Assembly (NCBI GenBank): GCA_021776735.1
Contig: JAJFFH010000006.1
Span: 1-64,000 of the forward strand
Direction of reading: 5' to 3'
Length of the DNA: 64,000 nucleotides
Source: Planctomycetota bacterium
GTDB lineage: Bacteria; Planctomycetota; PLA2
The translations under genes were made by a program, and so were the position numbers. How positions within the stretch are numbered: position 1 is the stretch's first letter; the number at the start of each line of letters is the position of its first letter. The notes beneath the pieces were generated by a model that was given only the letters and a program-made list of their open reading frames with translations, was not told the DNA's origin and did no database searches. Shown piece by piece: positions 48,528 through 57,061 of the stretch.

Positions 48528-49699
48528 TCTCGGATTTGTTTTATCGGCTGCGCGGCGGGGGCGTTCCGGTTTCGCTCAAGGAGTACCTCGGGCTACTCGA
48601 GGCGCTGGACAAAGGCGCGGCAGGGCTGAGCGTCGAACGGTTCTACTACCTCACGCGCGCGTGTCTCGTGAAGACCGAGCGCCATCTCGATCGGTTCGAC
48701 CGCGTGTTCTCGAACTGGATCGAGGGGCTCGCCGCCGTCGAGGATCCGTTTCGTGCGATTCCCGAGGAGTGGCTGAAGAAGATGGGCGAGCGCTACCTCT
48801 CCGACGAGGAGAAGGCGCGCATCAAGGCGATGGGCGGCTGGAAGGAGCTGCTGGAAACGCTCAAGAAGCGCCTGGAAGAGCAAAAGGAGCGGCATCAGGG
48901 TGGCGGCAAGTGGATGGGCACCGGCGGGACGTCGCCGTTCGGCGCGTACGGCTACAACCCGATGGGGATTCGTGCGGGACAAGACGGCTCGCGTCACCGC
49001 CGCGCCGTCAAGGTCTGGGACCGCCGCGAGTTCTCGGACTTCGACGACACGATGGAGCTCGGCACGCGCAACATGAAGCTCGCGTTGCGCAAGCTGCGAC
49101 GCCTCACGCGCGAGGGCCACGAAGACGAGCTCGACCTCGACGGGACCGTTCGCGCGACCGCGCGCAACGCGGGGTTCGTCGATATCAAGATGCAGCCGTC
49201 GCGCGAGAACACGATCAAGCTGCTGCTGTTTCTCGATGTCGGCGGCTCGATGGATGACCACGTCCTGCGTGTCGAGCAGCTTTTTTCCGCGGCACGCGCC
49301 GAGTTCAAGCACCTGGAGCAGTTCTATTTTCACAACTGTCCGTACGAGAGCGTGTGGCGCAACAACCGCCGCCGCTTCGAGGAGACCGTTTCGATGCGCG
49401 AGGTGCTGCGCACCTACGGTTCGGACTACCGCCTCGTGATCGTCGGCGACGCCAGCATGAGCCCGTTCGAGATCACCGAGCCCGGCGGCTCCGTGGAGCA
49501 CTGGAACGAAGAGCCCGGCTACGTGTGGCTGGGCCGCCTGCTCGAAACGTGGGAGCGCGCGGTCTGGATCAACCCGGTTCCGCAAAAGCACTGGCACTGG
49601 ACCCCGAGCATCGACATGCTCCGCCAGCTCGTGGGCAATCGCATGGTCCCGCTGACGATGGACGGCCTGGACATCGCCGTCCGTACGCTTCGCGCCTGA
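48524..49699 (+). CDS. CoxE-like VWA domain protein
   Basis: 391-residue protein. The helical N terminus (LFYRLRGGGVPVSLKEYLGLLEAL) and the Gly-rich middle lead to a VWA fold with FLDVGGSMDDH near residue 236; this is the DxGxS form of the MIDAS metal site common in this CoxE-like group. It forms a unit with the MoxR-type ATPase upstream. In carbon monoxide dehydrogenase systems such pairs help build the metal centre, but no cox structural genes lie here, so the client is unknown. The start ATG lies inside an interspersed motif and the last codons (DIAVRTLRA) contain another in opposite orientation. Confidence 0.88.
   Translation: MLSDLFYRLRGGGVPVSLKEYLGLLEALDKGAAGLSVERFYYLTRACLVKTERHLDRFDRVFSNWIEGLAAVEDPFRAIPEEWLKKMGERYLSDEEKARIKAMGGWKELLETLKKRLEEQKERHQGGGKWMGTGGTSPFGAYGYNPMGIRAGQDGSRHRRAVKVWDRREFSDFDDTMELGTRNMKLALRKLRRLTREGHEDELDLDGTVRATARNAGFVDIKMQPSRENTIKLLLFLDVGGSMDDHVLRVEQLFSAARAEFKHLEQFYFHNCPYESVWRNNRRRFEETVSMREVLRTYGSDYRLVIVGDASMSPFEITEPGGSVEHWNEEPGYVWLGRLLETWERAVWINPVPQKHWHWTPSIDMLRQLVGNRMVPLTMDGLDIAVRTLRA
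49671..49684 (-). repeat. interspersed motif copy 25
   Basis: Perfect 14-mer within the last 30 bases of the CoxE-like gene, with flank GTACGCTTC that mirrors the GAAGCGTAC of copy 3. Confidence 0.85.
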
Positions 49700-49744
49700 T
49701 GGGCTCTCCGGCGGGGGAACGCCGCGGTCGGATAGTCTGACGGC

Positions 49745-50353
49745 ATGCGCCGCCTCCTCGGCCCGCTCGACATCTTGGTGATCGCCGTCGTGATTGCTGC
49801 CGGCATCATTGCAGCCGTCTCGCTCCTGCAGCCGGTGCGTCATGACTCTCGCGGTTTGGGATGCATCAACAACGTTCGCAATCTCGGCGGAATGCTTGTG
49901 GCGCATCGGCTAGACGACGGGTCGTCGCCCGGTCGCGGGCCCGCGATGCTGCTGCATTTCGTGCGGGCGCGGGAGATCGATCCAGAGTCCGAGGACCGGC
50001 TCAACATCCTGTTTTGTCCCGTGGACACGCGCGAGTCGCTTGACGCCGTCGGCGGAACTGCCGCGTATCGCGACCTCGATCTCACGCGCGCCGACTTGGG
50101 CCGCTTCACGTCGTACGCTGCACGGGATCCCGGCGCGCCGCGCTGTGCCGTGACGCCTGAGGGTCAGCCGCCGGTCGTGCTCTTGTGCGACGACTCGGAC
50201 GACCACCACGGCCATGCCATCGTCGTGGGCCTCTCGGACGGGAGAGCGCGCTGGTGGGACAAGGTCGATGAACTGAAGCTCAGCGACTCGACACGGATCG
50301 AGATCGGCCCCGACTCCGTCGTCCCGGCGCTCCGCTGCCTGCGCGCGGAGTAA
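49745..50353 (+). CDS. membrane-anchored prepilin-like protein, paralogue 1
   Basis: 202-residue protein with one N-terminal helix (residues about 8-29) and a globular part. Landmarks shared with the next two genes: CINNVRNLGGML, ILFCPVDTRESL, GRFTSYAARDPGAP, CDDSDDHHGHAIVVGLSDGRARWW and the end RCLRAE. The build recalls type II pseudopilin-like proteins of planctomycetes (DUF1559 group), but no prepilin cleavage site (GFTLIE type) is visible, so the name is tentative. Confidence 0.65.
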   Translation: MRRLLGPLDILVIAVVIAAGIIAAVSLLQPVRHDSRGLGCINNVRNLGGMLVAHRLDDGSSPGRGPAMLLHFVRAREIDPESEDRLNILFCPVDTRESLDAVGGTAAYRDLDLTRADLGRFTSYAARDPGAPRCAVTPEGQPPVVLLCDDSDDHHGHAIVVGLSDGRARWWDKVDELKLSDSTRIEIGPDSVVPALRCLRAE

Positions 50354-50367
50354 CGCGCGGCTTTACG

Positions 50368-50976
50368 ATGGCCGGTATGGCGCGTCGTCTCCTCCGCCCG
50401 ATCGATGTGGTGGCGGTCATCGTCGTGATCGTGATGGCCGTTTTTATGGCGGGCTCGCTTCATGGGGTGCACGGTCCCACGGGACAACGCTTGCACTGCG
50501 TCAACAACGTCCGCAACCTTGCGGGGCTTCTCGCCGCGGATCTTACCCGCACGGGACGGCTGCACGGTCGCGGACCCGCGATGCTGCTTTGGTTCGTGCA
50601 CGTCCGAGAGATCGATGCCGGCTCTGCGGATCGGTTGAGCACTCTTTTTTGTCCCGCCGATACGCGGGATTCGCTGCAGGCAGCCGGCGGGCCGACCGCG
50701 TTTCGCGATCTCGATCTCACCCGCGAGGACCTCGGCCGTTTCACGTCGTACGCCGGGCGCGATCCCGGCGCGCCCGGTTGCGCTGTTTCGCGCGATACCC
50801 AGCCTCCGGTGGTTCTTGTGAGCGACGACTCGGACGACCATCACGGCGCCGGCGTTGTCGTGGGCTTTTCGGACGGGAGTGCGCGCTTGTTGAGCTTGGA
50901 GCCGCCCGAGTCGCCGCGGATCGAAGTGGGCCCGGAATCGATCCTGCACCAATTGCGCTGCCTGCGCGCGGAATGA
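50368..50976 (+). CDS. membrane-anchored prepilin-like protein, paralogue 2
   Basis: 202-residue close relative of its upstream neighbour: LRPIDVVAVIVVIVMAVFMAG as anchor, then CVNNVRNLAGLL, TLFCPADTRDSL, GRFTSYAGRDPGAPGC, SDDSDDHHGAGVVVGFSDGSARLL and QLRCLRAE. Fourteen bases separate the two, so they are likely co-transcribed. An in-frame ATG at 50377 is an alternative start. Conserved Cys residues suggest a disulfide in the exported part. Confidence 0.65.
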   Translation: MAGMARRLLRPIDVVAVIVVIVMAVFMAGSLHGVHGPTGQRLHCVNNVRNLAGLLAADLTRTGRLHGRGPAMLLWFVHVREIDAGSADRLSTLFCPADTRDSLQAAGGPTAFRDLDLTREDLGRFTSYAGRDPGAPGCAVSRDTQPPVVLVSDDSDDHHGAGVVVGFSDGSARLLSLEPPESPRIEVGPESILHQLRCLRAE

Positions 50977-50988
50977 TGGCCGTATCGC

Positions 50989-51183
50989 CTATCGCGGCGG
51001 GCGCGTGGGTTCGGTCGGGGGAGCGAGGGGTGTGCGCGGTGGATTCGAAGCGGGATCGGATGTTGCGTGTTCGCGCGAGGTGTCGCCGGAACGGCTATCC
51101 GCACTCGTGCGATCGGCAGCCCGGCGCAAAGTCTCGTTGTGATCGAGCCACCAAAACAGCAGGCCGCCGGCGGCGAGGATCAA
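50989..51183 (-). CDS. possible small membrane protein
   Basis: TTG-started frame of 64 residues that begins with a hydrophobic helix (ILAAGGLLFWWL) followed by a polar, Pro-rich tail. It fills most of the gap between paralogues 2 and 3 on the opposite strand. The evidence is weak: a non-ATG start and no recognised relatives. Confidence 0.25.
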   Translation of the reverse strand: MILAAGGLLFWWLDHNETLRRAADRTSADSRSGDTSREHATSDPASNPPRTPLAPPTEPTRPPR

Positions 51184-51264
51184 GAGCGCTCAGCGCGCAC
51201 GCATGCCCGACAGATTACTCGCGGTGCGGCACCCGGTGCGGTGCCGATCTGCTAGGATCGTGAA

Positions 51265-51975
51265 ATGCGGCAGGGAAACGTAGCTCTCTTGGATGTTGCT
51301 GCGCTCGGGATGATCGCGGCGGTGCTTGCAGCGATCATCCTGGTCGTCGGTTGCTCCGGCGACGCGAGCGAATCCCAACCCAAAGAAAACGCCAAGCCCG
51401 AGACGCCGGACACGCCCGAAAAACGACCCGCCGCGCCGACGAGGAAGTCGCGCCTGGAATTCGAACGCGACAAATTGTTGTGCCTCAACAACCTGCGCAA
51501 TCTCGCCGGATTGATCGAGATGACCGGTGCCATGAGAGGCCGCTATCCGATGCTGTCGGGACCGAACCTGCTCCTGTACTTCGTAGTCAAGCAGGAGATC
51601 GACCCCAGGTCCGAGAAACGGCTCGAAACACTGTTTTGTCCCGGCGACGCGAAGGAGTCGCTCAAGAAGGCCGGTGGACGAGAGGCATACCAGTCCATTG
51701 ACCTGAAGACGGGCGGGCACGGTCACCTCACGTCGTACGCCGGGCGCGATCAACGCGACTTGAAGTCAGCGGCGAAACCCGGAGGTCGTGAAGTCGTCCT
51801 TGTGATCGATGACTCCGACGACCACCACGGCGGACGCGGTTTTGTCGTGGGGCTCATCGGTGGTGCCGCGAGGTGGTACGACAAGGTCGATCGTTGGAAG
51901 CTTGTCCGGGACGCCAAAGTGGTCGTCGGCCCCGACTCCAACGTCGAGGAACTCCGCCCGCTGCGCGCCGAATAG
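51265..51975 (+). CDS. membrane-anchored prepilin-like protein, paralogue 3
   Basis: 236-residue protein with the same landmarks as the two genes before it (CLNNLRNLAGLI, TLFCPGDAKESL, GHLTSYAGRDQRD, IDDSDDHHGGRGFVVGLIGGAARWYDKV, LRPLRAE). It differs in the N terminus: after the helix comes ILVVGCSGDASES, so it may be a lipoprotein, and then a 35-residue Pro/Lys/Glu linker. It is more diverged and set 288 bases away from paralogue 2. Confidence 0.65.
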   Translation: MRQGNVALLDVAALGMIAAVLAAIILVVGCSGDASESQPKENAKPETPDTPEKRPAAPTRKSRLEFERDKLLCLNNLRNLAGLIEMTGAMRGRYPMLSGPNLLLYFVVKQEIDPRSEKRLETLFCPGDAKESLKKAGGREAYQSIDLKTGGHGHLTSYAGRDQRDLKSAAKPGGREVVLVIDDSDDHHGGRGFVVGLIGGAARWYDKVDRWKLVRDAKVVVGPDSNVEELRPLRAE

Positions 51976-52271
51976 GCACCCGGCATCGCGGGGTGTCCGC
52001 GCGCCCCCCCCGCCTTGCGAGAAACATCGCCGTCCGTGTGCTCCCGTCGTGATTGCCCCGACCTCCACAACGCTCCGCGCCAGCCCCCGCGACCGACCCC
52101 CCCCCGGTCTCACCAGATCCTTCTGGCGACCCATACCCCGCATATGGTTGTGATTTTCTTCGTTACAAGACCATCCGTACGCGGCTTGCCCCGGCCCCAA
52201 GAGCGGCCGGTGGTTCGCCAGCGAGTGCGTTCGATCCACCCGACGCGTCCGACCGGGGGTACGATCCCAAC
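51976..52271. other. intergenic, C-rich, one motif copy
   Basis: The stretch has several runs of eight to nine C's (near 52006 and 52090) and motif copy 26. An open frame continues upstream from the C25-like gene to 52053 but shows no signal peptide there, so it is treated as non-coding. Confidence 0.5.
52024..52037 (-). repeat. interspersed motif copy 26
   Basis: Perfect 14-mer, intergenic, with GAGAA on one side and GTGCTC on the other, 49 bases after the stop of prepilin-like paralogue 3. Confidence 0.85.
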
Positions 52272-53789
52272 GTGCGTGCCGTAGCTCTTGTTTTTCTCGT
52301 TTGTCTCGTTGCGTCCGCGGGCGAGCCCGACCCGGTCCGCCGACCCGGCCCCAAGCCCAAGTCCGAACTCCGGCCGGTTTGGCTGGTGGTCGGGCCCCAG
52401 AATCTCGTGGTCGCGCTCAAGCCGCTGGCGGAGCTCCGCCAGAAGCAGGGCCTGGAGCCGGTGCTGGTCGCGGGTCGGGACGTCGTCGCTGCCGTCAAGC
52501 GACACCGGCCGGCGTTCCTTGTGATCGTGGGCGATCACGGCGATCCGGAGGCGGCGTGGCACATGCCCGCCAAGACCGCGCCCCTTTACCGGTGGCGCAA
52601 GGTGCAGCCGGCGACGTTTGCAACCGATGCGCTGTGGGCGGACTGCCCCGTCGGCCGCATCCCCGCGCGCACCGCGGCGCAAGTCGCGATCGTGGTCCAA
52701 AAGACCATCCGCTACGAGACGCGCCCGCCGCGTTTGGCCGACCTGCGCCTGCTCGGCTGGGCCGGCGCGCCCGGCTACGGCGGCGCCATCGACACCCTCG
52801 CGACGGGCATGTTCGTCAAGACCGTGCGCGACTACGCCCCGAAGTGGGCGGCCCCGTGGTTGTTGTCCGGCGACGCCAACGCCGACCTGTGCGGGTGGCC
52901 CCCGGCACAGCCCGCCCGTTTCGCCACCGAGATGGCGAAGGGCTCGTTTCTCACCGCTCTCGCCGCGCACGCCAACCACGCCGCCGTTTTTTCGATGAAG
53001 TTCCAGGGCCGCGGCATCTGGTTCACGGGCGGCGAAGTAAAGGGCACGGAGCCGGCGGCGCCGATGGTGCTGCTCGCCTGCAACTGCGGCGAGTTCGACG
53101 GCCGGCGGACCACGATCACCGAGCGGCTGCTGTTTCAACCCGGCGGCCCCGTAGCAGCCATCGGCGCGACGACCGAGTCCCATCCCCTGACGAACTTCTA
53201 CACCGGCGTCGCGATGCTGAAGGTGGCGGCGAAACGCAATCCGAAACAGCAAACGGGCCCGCCCGCGCCGGAGCTCCACATGAAGCCAAGGCGGGACGGC
53301 GCTGTCTTGCGGTTCGGCGCGTTCTGGCAGCGGACCCGGGATCTCGCGCAAAAAACCAGCATGCCGATGATCGAGTTCGCGCTCAAGGATGTCGAGGGGA
53401 AGCTCGACGCGCAGATCGACGTCAAAAAGCTGCGCCGTGACCAACAGCTCCTCTACGCGCTGCTCGGCGACCCGGCCCTGAAGATGCGCATGCCCCGCAA
53501 ACTGGACGCTGCGATCGAACGCAGGGACGGCGCGTGGCACTGGAAGATCAAGAAGCCCGCGGGCGCGACCGCATTGCATGTGGGCGTCAGCCATCCGGGC
53601 GGGGGCTACGGCGCCTCGCAAAATCCGAACAGTCCGAAGGGTCGCGGCGAGCGCCTGAACGCTGCGAACGGACAGTATGTGTTCCAGCCGATCAAGGGCG
53701 CCGGTTGGGACGGTTCGACCGAGGCGCGCGGAACCCTTCGTCTTGTCGCCGTCACCCCGGACGCCCTGTACGTCGCCACGTTTCGTTGA
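52272..53789 (+). CDS. exported C25-like (gingipain-type) peptidase
   Basis: 505-residue protein. A GTG start at 52272 gives the signal peptide VRAVALVFLVCLVASAGE. FLVIVGDHGDPEAAWH and the later LACNCGEFDGRRTTITERLLF resemble the caspase-like C25 core, in which a His (possibly in AAHANHAAVF) and the Cys of ACNC would be the dyad. GPVAAIGATTESHPLTNFY continues the fold. The C-terminal 80 residues may be a beta domain (TALHVGVSHPGGGYG). The stop shares one base with the ATG of the next gene (TGATG), so translation is probably coupled. Confidence 0.65.
   Translation: MRAVALVFLVCLVASAGEPDPVRRPGPKPKSELRPVWLVVGPQNLVVALKPLAELRQKQGLEPVLVAGRDVVAAVKRHRPAFLVIVGDHGDPEAAWHMPAKTAPLYRWRKVQPATFATDALWADCPVGRIPARTAAQVAIVVQKTIRYETRPPRLADLRLLGWAGAPGYGGAIDTLATGMFVKTVRDYAPKWAAPWLLSGDANADLCGWPPAQPARFATEMAKGSFLTALAAHANHAAVFSMKFQGRGIWFTGGEVKGTEPAAPMVLLACNCGEFDGRRTTITERLLFQPGGPVAAIGATTESHPLTNFYTGVAMLKVAAKRNPKQQTGPPAPELHMKPRRDGAVLRFGAFWQRTRDLAQKTSMPMIEFALKDVEGKLDAQIDVKKLRRDQQLLYALLGDPALKMRMPRKLDAAIERRDGAWHWKIKKPAGATALHVGVSHPGGGYGASQNPNSPKGRGERLNAANGQYVFQPIKGAGWDGSTEARGTLRLVAVTPDALYVATFR
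53292..53305 (+). repeat. interspersed motif copy 27, degenerate
   Basis: Two changes in the 14-mer, inside the C25-like gene (PRRDGAV). Confidence 0.5.
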
Positions 53790-56700
53790 TGCCCATGACG
53801 AAGCGGGCCGCGTTGTGGACCGGTGCCGCGATCGCGCTTGTCGCCGCCGTGCTCTGGTTTCTTGGAGCGGAGGACTCCTCGCGGCATGGATCGCGCACGG
53901 AGTCGGTGCCGGCGTCAGGAGCGACCGGAACTGCGGGCGGGCCGCCGTCGTCGCATCGCGACCTCGTCGTTTTCGAGGGAACGGTGCGAGCCGCGGGCAT
54001 GCCCGTCGGCGGGGCCCGCGTCGCGGTTCATGCGTATCCAGCCGACGCGGGCGATTCGTGGTTGCGGACGGCTCCGAGTCCCGACCCTATCGCCGGCGCG
54101 ACGACGCAGGCGGACGGCTCGTTCGAGATCGCCGCGGTGCGACACCGAGTTGTCGCGTTGTTCGTCTACGCCCGGGGGCGGGTACGGGGGATCGTGCGCC
54201 TGCTGGTTCCGAGGGGAGTGCGCGTCGTTCGCCACGACGTGGAGCTTGTCGCGGGCTTTCCCTTGCATGTGCGCGTCTTGTCCTCGGCTGGCAAACCCGA
54301 GCCGGGCGTCCCGCTACAAGTGCGCGAAACCGGCTGGTCGAGTCCGGCAGACGGTCTTGTGACGGCGGCGGGCCGGACGGATGTGCGGGGCGAAAAAGCG
54401 TGGGAGGCGCTGGAACCCGGGCCGCTCCGGCTGGACGTGGACGCCGGAAACGTGCGCCACACCGTGTACTTCTCGGTCCCCATGCACGGCACCCTGACCG
54501 TGCGCCTCGACGATTCCATGGCCCGGGTCGGCGGGCGGATCACGAGCGCGGGACAGCCGGTCACGAACGCCCGCGTAGAAGTGGCGACGCAGCGTGGGCC
54601 GGGGGCGATACGCCAGGCGATGGCGCGGGCGCACACCTCTGCGGACGGGCGCTTTTCGTTGTCGGTTCCCGCAGGACAGATGCAGACCGTTCGACTGATC
54701 CGGGGCGCGTCGGTCTACGACGCCGGGCTGGGCCACTTCGACCACGGCTTGCCGAGGCTGGAAGCGGGCAGCGCACACAGTGTCGAGTGGCCCTGGCCGG
54801 AAGGGGCCACCGTGCAGGGACGACTCGTGGTGCGTGGCGGCGGACTCTCGGCGTCCGGCGCGCGCGTTGTCCTGATGCAGGGGCGTTCTCGCCTGGCGGT
54901 GTCGGCGAGCGACGACGGCACGTTTCAGTTCTCGGACGTGCCGCCCGGGGAAGGCTATCGGCTGCGGGCCACGTGCACGCAGGGGCCGCCCGGTGTCGGA
55001 ATTCCCATCGCACTTTCCTTGCGCGCCGGCGAGCAGCGCCCGGTGTCGTTGGCCCTGCATCCCGCGGGCCGGGTCGAAGGGTACGTCGTGGGCTTCGGGC
55101 CGCCGTCCGATTTCTTGCTGGATCCGTCGGCCCCCTCGGTCCGGTTGGAGTCCGGCGCTTTCGGCACGTTTGCGGACGTCGATGGCTCGGGCCGGTTTGT
55201 CTTTTTGGCGGTTCCTGCGGGCGGGGCGGCGCTGCGTTACCGCGAGGCGCAGACGGACATCGTGGTTGTCGCCGGGCAGACGGTTGTGGCGACTCTCACG
55301 GGTCCGGCGCGCCGGTTGGTTCGCGGGGTGGTCCGCGACCCTTCGGGCATGCCAGTCCCGGACGCCTACGTTTCGATCGACTACTGGTCGAGGTGGGGGC
55401 CGCACTCACCGTGGCGCGGCGTCCGTACCGATCAAGAGGGCCGGTTTCAGCTCGACTTCGCGGATCCGCCGATTTGGGCCAGCGATGCGCAACGGTCCGA
55501 CTGGATGCTCGTCGTGGCGCACCCGGCCCATGTCGTGACCGTGCGCCGCGAGTTACCGGTTCCCAACTCCGGCGAGTCCGTCGAGGTGAACGTGCGTCTT
55601 CAATCCGGGCGTCCGTTCGACGGTCGCGTCGTTCGCCCGGACAAGGAGCCGGCGGCATACGCTCAGGTCGAGATCGTCGATGACGGCTGGCTGCTCGGAA
55701 CCGTGTCGGCGGATGCCCGTGGGCGGTTTCGTTTCCCGGTCGTGGGTGCGCCGTCGCCGGGCCTTCGCGCCTCGCACTCGTCCGGCGAGCTTCCGCGGCT
55801 GTCCGAATGGCACTCTCCGCCAGCGGCAAACCCAGTCGAACTGCACCTGGTGGCTCCGCTGCTTGTCGGTGGCCGGGTGGTGGACGCCGACGGGCGCGGC
55901 GTTTGCGGCGTGCAGGTGTCTCTGATGGTCGACGAGTGGCGCGATGGGGGCAGCGCGGAGTCCGGAGTGAACGGTTCGTTCCTGATCGTGGCGTACCACG
56001 ATCGCGAGTACGACATCGTGTTGATACCGGACACTTTCGCGGGCACCGGCGTCGTGCGCACGGCCGCGGGGCGCGTGCGCCCCGGCCGACTCGACCATGT
56101 GTTCCGGGTCGATCGCGGCGGGCAGGTGACGGGCACCGTGCGCGACGCAAGCGGTAGACCGCTGCCGCACGCCCTGGTTGTGGGCGCGTGGCGCGAGCCG
56201 GGCGATTCGTGGGCGACGTCACACACACGTGCACGGCCGCGGGTCTACACGGATCGGTTCGGGCGGTTCCGGCTGCGCGGTCTTGTCCCGGATGCCGTGG
56301 ACCTCATCGTGTTCGGGAGGCGCCACGCGGTCAAGGTGGTCAAGGGCGTTGCCGCCGGGTCACGGGACGTGGCCGTGCGGATCGAGAAGGGAGCGGTTCT
56401 GGCCGGGCAGATCCTTGATGCGAAGGCACGACCGCTGGGCGGGGCGGACATCGTCCTCAAGCCCGCCGAAAAGCAGATCAAGGTGGCACTTGAGTACATC
56501 GAGAAGGCGGGCGGCTCGGGGTGGGCTTATTCGGCGGCGGACGATCATCTTCAGGGCAAGACGGACGAAGCCGGCCGTTTTCGTTTCACGGAACTCCTGC
56601 CAGGGCGGTACCACGTGCGCGCGCATTGGTCGTGGTCTGGCCGGGACCAGCACCTGCTACCGAAACAGGCGTACGCCGCGGACGGCAAGCCGTTCGTGAC

Positions 56701-56992
56701 TCGCACGCGTCCGGCACTCTGCGTTTCCGGCCGGGTCCTCGACCAGAACGGCAGGGCGGTCTCATACCGATTCGACCACAAGTACCGGTCCGGTGCGCAT
56801 GTGGAGATCAAGGGCCATTCGGCCATGCGGCTCGTGACCAGCGCCGATTCGCGCGGCCTCTTCGCGATTTGCGGGCTCGAGCCGGGCGAGGTTGTCGTCC
56901 GTGCGGAAGCTGGCGACGACTACGAGCCGGTCGAGGTGCGCGTGACCGCCGGCACCAAGGGAATCGAGATTGTCCTGCACAAGCGAGAATAG
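53789..56992 (+). CDS. membrane-anchored protein of tandem carboxypeptidase-regulatory-like domains
   Basis: 1067-residue protein. One helix near the N terminus (AALWTGAAIALVAAVLWFLGA), then about ten beta-sandwich units. Each unit has a pattern like VEGTVRAAGMPVGGARV ... ADGSFEIAAV, or VTGTVRDASGRPLPHALVVGAW ... DRFGRFRLRGLVPDAVDLIVF. These are CarboxypepD_reg-like/transthyretin-type domains used as adhesive or stiff modules outside the cell. No enzyme motif is seen. An ATG at 53795 is an alternative start. The gene sits between a C25-like peptidase and a sigma factor with similar domains, which suggests one functional unit. Confidence 0.8.
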   Translation: MPMTKRAALWTGAAIALVAAVLWFLGAEDSSRHGSRTESVPASGATGTAGGPPSSHRDLVVFEGTVRAAGMPVGGARVAVHAYPADAGDSWLRTAPSPDPIAGATTQADGSFEIAAVRHRVVALFVYARGRVRGIVRLLVPRGVRVVRHDVELVAGFPLHVRVLSSAGKPEPGVPLQVRETGWSSPADGLVTAAGRTDVRGEKAWEALEPGPLRLDVDAGNVRHTVYFSVPMHGTLTVRLDDSMARVGGRITSAGQPVTNARVEVATQRGPGAIRQAMARAHTSADGRFSLSVPAGQMQTVRLIRGASVYDAGLGHFDHGLPRLEAGSAHSVEWPWPEGATVQGRLVVRGGGLSASGARVVLMQGRSRLAVSASDDGTFQFSDVPPGEGYRLRATCTQGPPGVGIPIALSLRAGEQRPVSLALHPAGRVEGYVVGFGPPSDFLLDPSAPSVRLESGAFGTFADVDGSGRFVFLAVPAGGAALRYREAQTDIVVVAGQTVVATLTGPARRLVRGVVRDPSGMPVPDAYVSIDYWSRWGPHSPWRGVRTDQEGRFQLDFADPPIWASDAQRSDWMLVVAHPAHVVTVRRELPVPNSGESVEVNVRLQSGRPFDGRVVRPDKEPAAYAQVEIVDDGWLLGTVSADARGRFRFPVVGAPSPGLRASHSSGELPRLSEWHSPPAANPVELHLVAPLLVGGRVVDADGRGVCGVQVSLMVDEWRDGGSAESGVNGSFLIVAYHDREYDIVLIPDTFAGTGVVRTAAGRVRPGRLDHVFRVDRGGQVTGTVRDASGRPLPHALVVGAWREPGDSWATSHTRARPRVYTDRFGRFRLRGLVPDAVDLIVFGRRHAVKVVKGVAAGSRDVAVRIEKGAVLAGQILDAKARPLGGADIVLKPAEKQIKVALEYIEKAGGSGWAYSAADDHLQGKTDEAGRFRFTELLPGRYHVRAHWSWSGRDQHLLPKQAYAADGKPFVTRTRPALCVSGRVLDQNGRAVSYRFDHKYRSGAHVEIKGHSAMRLVTSADSRGLFAICGLEPGEVVVRAEAGDDYEPVEVRVTAGTKGIEIVLHKRE

Positions 56993-57061
56993 CCGCGTCC
57001 GGTCCTGGATTCTGTACTTGTTTGACTTCGCACCGGGTACCACGGGGTTGTTCTTGTAGCC

